Shown: positions 1-6,390, counted from the stretch's first letter. The stretch is DNA of 20,320 nt from CAYWEP01 sp964613075 (GCA_964613075.1 CAZTFV010000012.1:1-20320), one strand, 5' to 3'. The notes: generated by a model from the sequence alone, not told the origin. Made by a program: numbers and translations.

Positions 1-2
1 AT

Positions 3-467
3 CTTGCAACATGGATAAAAAGCTATTTCAGCCCTCAAGCAAAGTTCTCAAAGTTACCGCTTAACAACTATAACTTTGAGGCTGTTGAAGATTGTGGATA
101 TATGATGTGCATGCGATATTATTTTATAAAAATCGGAGGTCAAATCTATGGCGTAGCTCTCTATGCAGATGGGACAAATGCCGAAAAAGCCTCCCGTGAG
201 AACGCGCTTCTTTACATGCTCAAATCACTTCGATTTAATGGTTCGGAAGACGCTTCGGTGACAAAAGAAACAGCAATATCCAAAGTGAAAGCGCTACCTG
301 AAGTAATGGACTTTCTTAAAAGAGTCCCGAATGGCCAAGTTGCAGTAAATGGCGAAGAAAACAACTTGTATTTAATTCAAGTATACGAGGTAACAAACGG
401 CCACACTGCCACATTTAATTGGTATAGAGTAGATAAAACTTCAGGAGAAGTAGAAAAAGAGTTTTAA
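3..467 (+). CDS. C-terminal part of a gene cut by the left edge; PepSY-like end
   Basis: The reading frame is open from base 3 to the TAA at 465-467 with no stop, so this is the last 154 codons of a gene starting outside the window; the ATGs near 102 are internal. The visible protein is soluble and mixed alpha/beta. Its final ~65 residues (a helix around SKVKALPEVMDFLKR, then strands ending in NWYRVDKTSGEVEKEF) have the helix plus strand pattern and the closing 'YxVDxxTGEV' style of PepSY-type domains, which are common in exported bacterial proteins. No membrane segment is visible in this part. It converges on the FecR-domain gene with only 9 bp between stop codons. Function unknown; the PepSY assignment is by pattern only. 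Confidence 0.6.
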   Translation, partial: LATWIKSYFSPQAKFSKLPLNNYNFEAVEDCGYMMCMRYYFIKIGGQIYGVALYADGTNAEKASRENALLYMLKSLRFNGSEDASVTKETAISKVKALPEVMDFLKRVPNGQVAVNGEENNLYLIQVYEVTNGHTATFNWYRVDKTSGEVEKEF

Positions 468-476
468 TGAAGACTT

Positions 477-2096
477 TTAGGTTTTCTTTTCCTCGGTTTT
501 CTTATTAATCTTTTTAGTTATCCCGGAAACTTTTTGGCCAAGCGTTTTGTAAAGAGCTAGAAGTTTACCTTTTTTATATAAAATAAGTGCTGTTGCCATC
601 AAACCTAAGATGACCACTACGGGAACAAAAATCTTGGTGCTGGATTTTTGTTTTTGATTTTCTTGTTTTACGTAAGCTTGTTCCCTATTTTCTTCCTTAG
701 GCTGTTGCAGGGGGACAAAAGCTAAATCTTGCCTATTATCGTTAACTGAAGAAAGCTCAATTTTTTCACCGGTAATTAGGCTTTGGACCTCTACCTGCCC
801 TTCGTAAACACCAATAGTCGAATACCTTTGTTTTTGATTGTAGGAAGTATAAAATTTTGTCCCCTTGACTCGGGCAGTCGCGCTGGGAGTTCTCGTTTGG
901 ATTACTCCTTGATAATTTGCTTTTTCATAACGAATCTCAACTTTTCCAACCTTAATGTCAAACCTGACATTTGGATCATTTCCCTGGCTTGCAGAACTTC
1001 TATTGATGGTGACATAGCTACCATGAGATATATTGGCAATGCCAAATTTTCCATATATCCACACATTGCCATCTATTCCGGTAAACACCTGTGATCCCTC
1101 GGGAATCGCAGTACCTTCTCTCAGGGGTTCCCAGAAATTACTCCCCGGCCTTTTAATGTCGACATCTCCATCGAGAGAAAGTACGCCTAAGCCAAGTGGA
1201 ACCCTTGCTGTTTGGATTGGTATGTTCAATTGGTTGTCATTAGGATCCCAGTCCGCCATTTCATCTTGCATTTCTTCCATAACTGAATCGCTTACAGACC
1301 GATCATGGCCTACTACCAACAGCGCTGTTTTCCCATTCTGCTCTATTTTTTTAATCTGGGCGCCACCTTCACTTGCCTTAGTCTCCGGGGGTAGTCTCCA
1401 ACTATCCCAACAGTAATTCTGACAAACCGACTGATAAGACATTTTGTCCGTAACGCAACTATCAAGAGGACCTTCAAAAGGACACTGATATTTAGCTTCC
1501 ACCTGATCGGCGCAATCCCATGCGCAAGCCGCGTAAGGAGCTTGCGTATCCGTCATAGGAGAAGGCTGAGGTGATGTTCCTTGTTGAGTCGAAATGCCAT
1601 CACCGCATCGTCTTTTTATCTCTTTCTCTTGTGCTTCTTCATCAATAAGCATCTCATAGCATTTGCCTGAAGTTTTAGTAGTTATTCGGGAACCCCACTT
1701 ATCAAATCCTGCCCCAGCTTTATCAAGACATTCCTCTCTCGGACGTAAAAATTCCGTTACGACTTCATTAATACAGTTTAGATAATCTTCTGTCGATAAC
1801 CCTGAAGGCGACGGAGACGGGCTGGAAGCTGAACAATTTTCTTTATTCTTATTGTCCCACTCTACAAATTCCGGATACGTATTCATACAGTTGATGATGG
1901 CGCCTGTAGATTTTGCTCCAGTCTTTTTCCAACAAATATCGAAATATTTTTTGTACATCGGATCATTTGCGTCTCCCCCGCTTAAGTAACATTCCATTTG
2001 ATCATTTGTCAAAGGTTGCGCTTTAATTTGTGATACATTCGCGAAGAATGAAAAAATTAAAATGATAAAAATAAAAAAGATCATTTTTTTAAGCAT
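477..2096 (-). CDS. Secreted, membrane-anchored cysteine-rich protein with FecR domain
   Basis: 539 residues. An N-terminal signal peptide (Lys3-4, hydrophobic to about 22, likely cleavage after A26) is followed by a region with 14 cysteines (C36, 55, 70, 88, 108, 123, 146, 164, 191, 195, 205, 214, 225, 229) broken by Ser/Pro linkers at 91-99 and 173-181. A FecR-type beta domain covers about 303-445, with the hallmark run from 'G.V.I.RPGS..W.PLREGTAIPEGSQVFTG' through 'TPSATARVKGTKF' to 'GVYEGQVEVQS'. One TM helix (489-507) and a Lys-rich tail close it, so the body should face outside with a short cytoplasmic tail. FecR domains otherwise occur in siderophore anti-sigma factors, but here there is no sigma partner and the domain is outside the membrane, more like bacterial surface proteins. 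Start ATG 2094-2096 lies 2 bp after the stop of the frameshifted upstream gene, suggesting translational coupling. Even Cys number suggests disulphides. Confidence 0.8.
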   Translation of the reverse strand: MLKKMIFFIFIILIFSFFANVSQIKAQPLTNDQMECYLSGGDANDPMYKKYFDICWKKTGAKSTGAIINCMNTYPEFVEWDNKNKENCSASSPSPSPSGLSTEDYLNCINEVVTEFLRPREECLDKAGAGFDKWGSRITTKTSGKCYEMLIDEEAQEKEIKRRCGDGISTQQGTSPQPSPMTDTQAPYAACAWDCADQVEAKYQCPFEGPLDSCVTDKMSYQSVCQNYCWDSWRLPPETKASEGGAQIKKIEQNGKTALLVVGHDRSVSDSVMEEMQDEMADWDPNDNQLNIPIQTARVPLGLGVLSLDGDVDIKRPGSNFWEPLREGTAIPEGSQVFTGIDGNVWIYGKFGIANISHGSYVTINRSSASQGNDPNVRFDIKVGKVEIRYEKANYQGVIQTRTPSATARVKGTKFYTSYNQKQRYSTIGVYEGQVEVQSLITGEKIELSSVNDNRQDLAFVPLQQPKEENREQAYVKQENQKQKSSTKIFVPVVVILGLMATALILYKKGKLLALYKTLGQKVSGITKKINKKTEEKKT

Positions 2097-2098
2097 AA

Positions 2099-2507
2099 TT
2101 ATTTTCTAGTTTTTAGTTGCAACTGCTGCCAGAGAAGCAGAACAGTAACATCACCAACAAGTAAAAGCAAAACGGCAATAATCGGTGCGATGTCGTAAAG
2201 AGTCAATGTAAACGTTCCTGGTCGAAATGGTAAGAATGTTTCCGTCCAAGGCAAGATTCAAACCGGTTTTCGCACCTAATTCCGGAGGTCCGCCTCCAGG
2301 CGAGGCAGGTAACCATGGAAGAAACGTCAAGACCAGGACAGCAAGGTTAATGCCGAGTGCGGCTTTTCGGAGTCTCTCAACCTTCTTTTTTGAAAAGGAA
2401 TAATAGAATGTCTTAAGCGCCCAAAAAGATATAATTCCCCAAACTATCCAAAAAATTGTAGTTTCCATGGATGTTGATGACTTTCTGCCATGGTTTTGTC
2501 TGGGCAT
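2099..2507 (-). pseudogene. Small multi-TM membrane protein gene with an apparent frameshift
   Basis: The ORF from ATG 2507 gives a signal/TM helix (METTIFWIVWGIISFWAL), a basic loop, a second TM (GINLAVLVLTFLPWLP) and a Gly/Pro loop, then runs into unnatural sequence ending at 2151. In the neighbouring frame an open stretch begins after a TGA at 2258-2260. It encodes LPWTETFLPFRPGTFTLTLY, a third hydrophobic helix (DIAPIIAVLLLLVGDVTVLL) and a basic tail, and stops with TAA at 2099-2101, just 2 bp before the FecR gene. The joined product of about 136 residues makes sense as a 3-TM protein, so one base was probably lost or gained between about 2225 and 2257. I cannot tell a real mutation from an assembly or read error. 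No family recognised. Confidence 0.6.
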
Positions 2508-2513
2508 TAATTT

Positions 2514-2543
2514 ATTATGATACTATTAAGAAATGAAAAGCAA
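2514..2543 (-). promoter_or_regulatory. Candidate promoter for the small membrane protein/FecR unit
   Basis: On the minus strand TTGCTT (2538-2543), an 18-bp spacer and CATAAT (2514-2519) precede the ATG at 2505-2507 by 6 nt. The spacing fits the leaderless pattern of other genes here and favours 2507 over the internal Met at 2468 as the start. Confidence 0.45.
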
Positions 2544-2571
2544 GAGTAAGCTAACGGTAACGTTTTTCAAT

Positions 2572-2796
2572 TCATAATAATAGTAAAGCTGGTGATTTTG
2601 AGTGGATTATCTTGCCGAGTTCATCTCTTTCAACAATAATTCTTTCTTTTCTGGGATTAGGCGAGTGGAAACTGAAGTGGAATACTGCCCGCAATGCTCT
2701 CGCATGCGAGGCGGGCGGGTCTAAATATTGGTTTTTTCGTTGATTGTACCAATCTGTAAACTCATATCCCCATATTTTAGCATACAAATTTTCCAT
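2572..2796 (-). CDS. Small hypothetical protein with recurrent PxPR..IIxERD tail
   Basis: 74 residues, no family recognised. The N-terminus (MENLYAKIWGYEFTDWYNQR) looks protein-like. The middle (DPPASHARALRA) is encoded by a palindromic GC-rich stretch at about 2690-2720 that resembles intergenic CPR repeats, so a repeat may have inserted into the gene. The end (SPNPRKERIIVERDELGKII) matches two other minus-strand segments in this window at about 4494-4560 and 5693-5775. No Shine-Dalgarno and only a weak -10 are visible. It may be a real small gene or a decayed one. Confidence 0.4.
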   Translation of the reverse strand: MENLYAKIWGYEFTDWYNQRKNQYLDPPASHARALRAVFHFSFHSPNPRKERIIVERDELGKIIHSKSPALLLL

Positions 2797-2824
2797 TGAC
2801 TAATCTGTTACGTCATTGTAATAT
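2796..2824 (+). promoter_or_regulatory. Strong sigma-70-type promoter for the 46-residue ORF
   Basis: TTGACT (2796-2801), exactly 17 bp, then TAATAT (2819-2824). Predicted transcription start falls near 2831, 3 nt before ATG 2834, implying a leaderless or nearly leaderless mRNA. Confidence 0.65.
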
Positions 2825-2833
2825 GTAAGTAAT

Positions 2834-2974
2834 ATGAATTCCCCAAAAAGTAAAGAAGAAAAAATGAAATATGAAAGAATTGTTAAGCTTGTTCAAAAAG
2901 CCGGGAAAGAGGCAGCCAAGTTTGTGCAGCAAAATAAACAACTTGATCCCCAACTACGCTTAAAATACTTCTAG
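2834..2974 (+). CDS. 46-residue Lys-rich small protein
   Basis: ATG 2834 to TAG 2972-2974 encodes a short, basic, helical peptide (MNSPKSKEEKMKYERIVKLV at the N-terminus, ending QLRLKYF). It is too short to assign to a family and has no TM or signal peptide. It is supported by a near-consensus promoter (TTGACT-17-TAATAT) placed for leaderless expression. It converges on the HEPN-like gene with an 18-bp gap. The charged helix could bind nucleic acid or a protein partner, but this is only a guess. Confidence 0.55.
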   Translation: MNSPKSKEEKMKYERIVKLVQKAGKEAAKFVQQNKQLDPQLRLKYF

Positions 2975-2992
2975 GAAACCTAGCTTAGTAGT

Positions 2993-3547
2993 TTAATCAT
3001 GTTTCTTTTTAGAGAGCATTTCTAATGGATCGTTTTCTTTAAGGACCTTTTTTACCGCCTCTATCTCATCAATTACTTTGTTCGCTAATGGGATTGCTTC
3101 TAATGCCTCTTTTGTTAACGATTTTGTGTCTTTACTTGAGCTAAATAATTTATGCGCAAACATATTTCTAAGATAAACAAGCTTCTTGAGTTCTTGTTGT
3201 AGTGTGGTAAGCGTTTTGGAATCATATGTTAGCAGATGTTTTCGAATCTTTCCAAGTGTCCAATCATCCATATCTATTGGTTTCAAAGCTTTACGTCTAA
3301 TGATCTGTGAACTGCCCGAAAAACCTAAATGCAAATCAATCTCTGTAATTAATTGCTTTAATTCGAACTCTACTAGCTGTGACTTTAATAGGAATACCGA
3401 TATGGCCATAATAGGAAATTCTGACAATCTTTCTAAAGCAGCGATTTGATCCTTCAGGAATGACATCTTTGCTTGCCAAGACAACATCATTTCCAAAACT
3501 TTTTCTGCAACCTCCTTTTCAATTTTTGAATCGTAAGCTTTTGCCAT
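2993..3547 (-). CDS. HEPN-like helical protein (putative RNase or dimerising domain)
   Basis: 184 residues, almost all helical, no TM or signal. Residues 122-134 (KLVYLRNMFAHKL) contain R127-N128-x3-H132, the Rx4-6H motif with Asn after Arg that marks HEPN domains; in catalytic HEPN RNases these residues cut RNA at a dimer interface. The four-helix pattern before it (about 10-75 and 95-128) fits. HEPN proteins usually pair with an MNT nucleotidyltransferase antitoxin or sit in defence systems; no MNT gene is next to it. The only close neighbour is the convergent 46-residue ORF. The Lys-rich end (KKVLKENDPLEMLSKKKHD) is not part of the domain. Many HEPN proteins are not nucleases, so activity is uncertain. 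Confidence 0.5.
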   Translation of the reverse strand: MAKAYDSKIEKEVAEKVLEMMLSWQAKMSFLKDQIAALERLSEFPIMAISVFLLKSQLVEFELKQLITEIDLHLGFSGSSQIIRRKALKPIDMDDWTLGKIRKHLLTYDSKTLTTLQQELKKLVYLRNMFAHKLFSSSKDTKSLTKEALEAIPLANKVIDEIEAVKKVLKENDPLEMLSKKKHD

Positions 3548-3608
3548 ATTTTATTCTTTAATACTTGAGCCTATCTTATCCAGAATTACCCATATTAGCA
3601 ATACAAAC

Positions 3609-3637
3609 TTGACAAACTCAGCCTATAGTAGTATAAT
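3609..3637 (+). promoter_or_regulatory. Perfect consensus sigma-70 promoter
   Basis: TTGACA (3609-3614), 17-bp spacer, TATAAT (3632-3637): a full match to both consensus boxes at ideal spacing. The predicted start (about 3644) lies inside the perfect palindrome ATAATATTAT (3641-3650), a possible operator. It drives the secreted polyQ protein gene 31 nt downstream. Confidence 0.8.
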
Positions 3638-3668
3638 CCCATAATATTATGTGCTGTGGTAGTTTTAT

Positions 3669-4256
3669 ATGAATATGAAGATTTTGCTTCCAATATTAAT
3701 ATTTCTTGCCGTTATAGGCGTTGCTGTTGCGAATGCTAATTCTCAAAAAGCTCAAGTTCTTTCTGAAAACGAGGTAATACCAACTGTTGCTCCTACCCCA
3801 CAGCCTTCTGAAAAGGCATTAAAAATTGCATCATTTGCTGTGTTAAGAATGACTGAAGCTCAAAAAACAGAGTTTAAGAAAAAATACGGAGACGAAAATA
3901 TGTCAGATGCCGAATTTATTAAGTCTTGGTCATTAAAAATGGACGAAGACCCTACTCTTATGGCTCAAAATGAAGCAATAATGGAAAAACATATAGCATC
4001 TGAAAATCAACCAGTTTATTACAACACATACGAAACTTCCGAACCGTCAATTGATACAAACCAAATAAATAACAATCTTCAGCAGCAACAGCTTAATAAC
4101 AAAATTCAGCAACAGCAACAACAGCAGCAGCGGTCTATTGAAGAACAAGAAAGAGCAATTAAAGAACAAGAACGAGAAATGGATAGATTACAAAACGATA
4201 TGAGATGGGAGTGTATCTCTGCAGGTGGCGTTCCTGTGGGGAATAAGTGTATGTAA
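3669..4256 (+). CDS. Secreted protein with polyglutamine coiled coil
   Basis: 195 residues. A signal peptide (Lys4, hydrophobic 5-20, probable cleavage near ANA/NS at 21-25) is followed by a short Pro/Thr linker, an acidic helical segment (50-112), then an Asn/Gln-rich low-complexity stretch with eight consecutive Gln (147-154). This runs into a charged coiled coil (155-177), and a short tail WECISAGGVPVGNKCM has two cysteines (C182, C194) that could form a disulphide. No family recognised. The perfect promoter suggests high expression, fitting an abundant envelope or exported structural protein. No clear Shine-Dalgarno; ATG 3675 is an equally possible start. The next gene follows after 5 bp and is probably co-transcribed. 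Confidence 0.65.
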   Translation: MNMKILLPILIFLAVIGVAVANANSQKAQVLSENEVIPTVAPTPQPSEKALKIASFAVLRMTEAQKTEFKKKYGDENMSDAEFIKSWSLKMDEDPTLMAQNEAIMEKHIASENQPVYYNTYETSEPSIDTNQINNNLQQQQLNNKIQQQQQQQQRSIEEQERAIKEQEREMDRLQNDMRWECISAGGVPVGNKCM

Positions 4257-4261
4257 CTACT

Positions 4262-4474
4262 ATGAAAGATGATACTTATTGGGGTTGGGCGCTCATAACA
4301 GGAGTATTAGTATTTTTTGGAGTTTGGATTTACGCTTTGTCCCAGTGGGGCTTTTTGTTTGGAATTATGTTTGGTTGGATACCGGCAATTATTGCTGGTG
4401 TTATTGCAGGAGCATTATGGCCTCTAGTTGCAATTGTTGTTGGTCTATTAATTCTTTTAGTTTTAAGCTTATAA
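4262..4474 (+). CDS. Small membrane protein, two TM segments
   Basis: About 70 residues from ATG 4262 (MKDDTYWGWALITG); an in-frame ATG at 4247 would overlap the previous gene by 10 bp. Two hydrophobic segments (roughly WALITGVLVFFGVWIYAL and IMFGWIPAIIAGVIAGALW running into LVAIVVGLLILLVL) make it an integral membrane protein with almost no soluble part. No family recognised. It lies 5 bp after the secreted polyQ gene on the same strand, so it likely shares its promoter and may work with it at the membrane. Confidence 0.55.
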   Translation: MKDDTYWGWALITGVLVFFGVWIYALSQWGFLFGIMFGWIPAIIAGVIAGALWPLVAIVVGLLILLVLSL

Positions 4475-4493
4475 GAAAACCTGCGTTTGGGTA

Positions 4494-4560
4494 ATTCTTC
4501 CCTTCTTATCTCTCTCAATAATTTCCATAAACTTTCGTGGGGTTGGAAGTTTGATTTTCT
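4494..4560 (-). repeat. Degenerate copy of a recurring PxPR..IIERD coding-like segment
   Basis: On the minus strand this reads KIKLPTPRKFMEIIERDKKG followed by RITQTQVFL and a stop, starting right after an in-frame TAG. It aligns with the segment at 5693-5775 (KLPPPRIAREIIERDQRGRI) and the tail of the ORF at 2572-2796. The DNA of the three is visibly alike (ATCTCTTTCAAT-type core on the plus strand). No start codon or room for a gene, so it is a remnant or a conserved non-coding element. Two copies lie in the same orientation on either side of the GHKL/STAS pair. Confidence 0.45.
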
Positions 4561-4569
4561 AATACACTA

Positions 4570-4845
4570 CTACCCAATTAAGCCTAACGATTTCAGTGTA
4601 TCGTTAATAACAAAATTATCTGTAATTCCTTCAAATGTAATTTTTTTATCTGAATAAATCCCTTTTAACCCTTTTACAAATTCATCAGCAAAAGATGGAG
4701 TAAGAACCTCTACTCCGGAGAAATCCAATATAATACCTTCAGACTCATTTGAGCCATTAATTATTTGTTTTGCACGCAAAACACCTTCCCGTCCTGCGGG
4801 TCTACTATTTAATATATTGCCAAATTTTATCATTTGAAGTGTCAT
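4570..4845 (-). CDS. STAS-like domain protein (DUF4325 type)
   Basis: 91 residues, a single domain. The pattern K-F-G-x-x-L-x-S/T-R-x-x-G near the start (7-18), then a helix, a strand IILDFSGVEVLTPSFADEF (38-56) and a final 'SLGLIG', is that of the STAS-like DUF4325 family. The S51-F-A-D segment sits where anti-anti-sigma STAS proteins carry their regulatory serine region. Its start lies 13 bp after the GHKL ATPase stop, with a strong Shine-Dalgarno (AAAGGTGG) overlapping that stop codon, so the two are one operon. STAS proteins with GHKL ATPases commonly act as partner switches in which kinase activity controls binding. The target here is unknown. Confidence 0.75.
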   Translation of the reverse strand: MTLQMIKFGNILNSRPAGREGVLRAKQIINGSNESEGIILDFSGVEVLTPSFADEFVKGLKGIYSDKKITFEGITDNFVINDTLKSLGLIG

Positions 4846-4858
4846 AAATTATCCACCT

Positions 4859-5677
4859 TTATGTGTAGTTTATCATAAACTGTGCCACTGTGCCTAAAAT
4901 TTTATTAACTTTAGATTCTTTCATTCCTGTTTTATCAACAATCACCAAACCATTTCCAGAATGGATCATAACTTTACCCGCGAGGTTTTGAATTGTCCAT
5001 TGTTGAATAACTTTTAGCCCATTACCTCTTATTTCTCCCACTCTCCCTGTATTACCAGCTAAACCGAGCTTAATTGCTTCTATATCGTTACTTACATCAG
5101 GAAATGCTGCCTTAAGTGATCCATAGAAACCAACACCAGGGTCGCCAACCGCAATCTCTATCGTATGCGTGCTTGGGTAATGTTGCGCAGCTATAATACA
5201 TCCCGATATAGTCGTTGGCCAGTTACCAAGATTATGGTCAAAAACATTATTACCCAGTTCACCAACTACAGCTGTTGCAAGCTGCGCATCGCTTTCATTT
5301 AAGCCAAAATTCTTAAACATTGTGATAAAACGGCCAAGTCTTGCACTAAATTCATCTGCAAAATGGCAGTGCATCAACTCATGTATATTTACATTATCTC
5401 TCTTAGGTATTTGTATCTCATCTAATTCCCCTTTGGCCTTATGATAACCTAGTTCAACAAGAATTTTGTCAAAACGCATTCTTTTAAGGTATGCCTTTGT
5501 TTCTGTTTTACTTGGTAAGATAAGTTTCTTATCCGGATCGGGCATTCTTTCGATAAGTAAGAGACAAATCATCACCATTGACCAAGGATGAACAAATACA
5601 ACGTCAGATAAATCAATAGTAGAACCTTTGATAATTTTGCTTACATTTTTATAGAAGTTATTGAAATCAAGATTCAT
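4859..5677 (-). CDS. GHKL/HATPase-type ATP-binding protein (anti-sigma kinase-like)
   Basis: 272 residues. An N-terminal alpha/beta part (1-95), itself STAS-like in feel (DLSDVVFVHPWSMVMICLLL), precedes a GHKL ATPase domain. That domain has an N-box E140-L-G-N143-N144-V-F-D-H148, a G1 box V-G-D179-P-G-V-G183 and a G2-like G218-N-G220-L. These are the ATP- and Mg-binding motifs of histidine-kinase/SpoIIAB-type ATPases. There is no His-phosphorylation domain, TM or receiver, so it resembles a soluble serine-kinase/anti-factor rather than a two-component sensor. AAAGGT lies just upstream of the ATG (5675-5677). The pair with the STAS-like gene suggests a cytoplasmic partner-switching module. The factor it controls is not adjacent. 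Confidence 0.75.
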   Translation of the reverse strand: MNLDFNNFYKNVSKIIKGSTIDLSDVVFVHPWSMVMICLLLIERMPDPDKKLILPSKTETKAYLKRMRFDKILVELGYHKAKGELDEIQIPKRDNVNIHELMHCHFADEFSARLGRFITMFKNFGLNESDAQLATAVVGELGNNVFDHNLGNWPTTISGCIIAAQHYPSTHTIEIAVGDPGVGFYGSLKAAFPDVSNDIEAIKLGLAGNTGRVGEIRGNGLKVIQQWTIQNLAGKVMIHSGNGLVIVDKTGMKESKVNKILGTVAQFMINYT

Positions 5678-5692
5678 ATTACCTTTATAGTA

Positions 5693-5835
5693 TCATACCA
5701 TTGATTGGACTATTCTCCCCCTTTGATCTCTTTCAATTATTTCTCTTGCAATTCTTGGAGGCGGAAGTTTAATTATTACTTGAAAAAGCACAAAATGTCG
5801 TATTGTGTCCGTACTACCCCAACCGATAGAGTCAT
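5693..5835 (-). pseudogene. Short decayed ORF with the PxPR..IIERD segment and its own -10 box
   Basis: On the minus strand TATAAT (5843-5848) stands 7 nt before ATG 5835, the leaderless arrangement used elsewhere here. That ATG frame encodes 19 residues and stops. A neighbouring frame continues open as VIIKLPPPRIAREIIERDQR then GRIVQSMV and TGA at 5693-5695. This looks like a small gene broken by a frameshift or a conserved remnant. It aligns with the segments at 4494-4560 and at the end of 2572-2796. No family recognised. Confidence 0.35.
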
Positions 5836-5853
5836 GAGGCTGATTATAGCAGA

Positions 5854-6060
5854 CTATGAAGATTGAACGGAGACATTAATTTTTTGCGGATCGAATGCAG
5901 GAATATTTATTGTTGCGTCCAAAATCTCTATTCCTAACACTTTGCCATTTTTATCCTCATCCACAATGACTGAATCGGATATTTCCCGACTCACCTCGTA
6001 CTTCCCTTTTGCCAATTCTATATAGATAGCGTCCACTTTTGGGTCATATTGTATCTTCAT
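5854..6060 (-). CDS. DUF2283 family small protein (antitoxin-like)
   Basis: 68 residues. The sequence MKIQYDPKVDAIYIELAKGK, then SVIVDEDKNGKVLGIEILDA, is the characteristic DUF2283 pattern (Y-D-x-x-x-D-x-x-Y-I-x-L, D-x-x-G-x-x-x-G-I-E-I-L-x-A). This family is found next to DUF4258/RelE-like small proteins and is thought to neutralise or accompany them. Its ATG follows the DUF4258 stop by 1 bp, and GAGGA just before that stop gives a ribosome-binding site, so the pair is co-translated. No DNA-binding domain is visible. Confidence 0.85.
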   Translation of the reverse strand: MKIQYDPKVDAIYIELAKGKYEVSREISDSVIVDEDKNGKVLGIEILDATINIPAFDPQKINVSVQSS

Positions 6061-6061
6061 A

Positions 6062-6286
6062 TTATTTCCTCTTTAAATAGTAACCAGAAACTACTGTTAT
6101 TTTTGAACCTTCTGTAACTGTTACCGCTTGCAATATTTTACCATCATGCATTCTCCTACGCAATCGCCTACGCCTAAAACTTGTTAGGATTTCTTGAGGA
6201 TCTCGCACGGTTTGGATTATAAGCTTTTGGGAAATTCTTCGTTTTCTTAACTGACACTTCGCATGTTCAGAAAACACAATCGGCAT
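6062..6286 (-). CDS. DUF4258 family protein (RelE/BrnT-like putative toxin)
   Basis: 74 residues. It has the DUF4258 layout: VFSEHAKCQLRKRRIS near the start, a helix with IIQTVRDPQEI, a very basic strand/turn (RRRRLRRR at 38-45), then ILQAVTVTEGSKITVVSGYYL. DUF4258 resembles the RelE/BrnT fold of mRNA-targeting toxins, but toxicity of DUF4258/DUF2283 pairs is not well established. It is the first gene of the pair. Its ATG lies 6 nt after a TATGAT -10 box, giving a leaderless transcript. A palindrome in the promoter spacer suggests autoregulation. Confidence 0.8.
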   Translation of the reverse strand: MPIVFSEHAKCQLRKRRISQKLIIQTVRDPQEILTSFRRRRLRRRMHDGKILQAVTVTEGSKITVVSGYYLKRK

Positions 6287-6292
6287 ATGCCC

Positions 6293-6321
6293 ATCATATC
6301 ACTTTATTTAAAGTGTATTAA
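6293..6321 (-). promoter_or_regulatory. Promoter with embedded operator palindrome for the DUF4258/DUF2283 pair
   Basis: On the minus strand TTAATA (6316-6321), 17-bp spacer, TATGAT (6293-6298). Nearly the whole spacer (6300-6315) is a perfect inverted repeat, CACTTTA-TT-TAAAGTG, between the two boxes. A dimeric repressor bound there would block polymerase, as in toxin-antitoxin autoregulation. Confidence 0.5.
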
Positions 6322-6390
6322 AAAATGGGCATAGCACACTAACTGAATGTGCCAAGCTAAACCACTTTCCAGGTGGGATTGCCCCCCAAA

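Noticed and set aside
4247..4474. Start of the small membrane protein at ATG 4247
   Set aside because: It would overlap the previous gene and add five residues with no signal; ATG 4262 gives a natural start, though 4247 cannot be excluded.
6326..6388. tRNA gene
   Set aside because: An acceptor-like GGGCA/TGCCC pairing and two hairpins are present, but there is no D-loop GG, no paired anticodon stem and no TTCRA T-loop on either strand.
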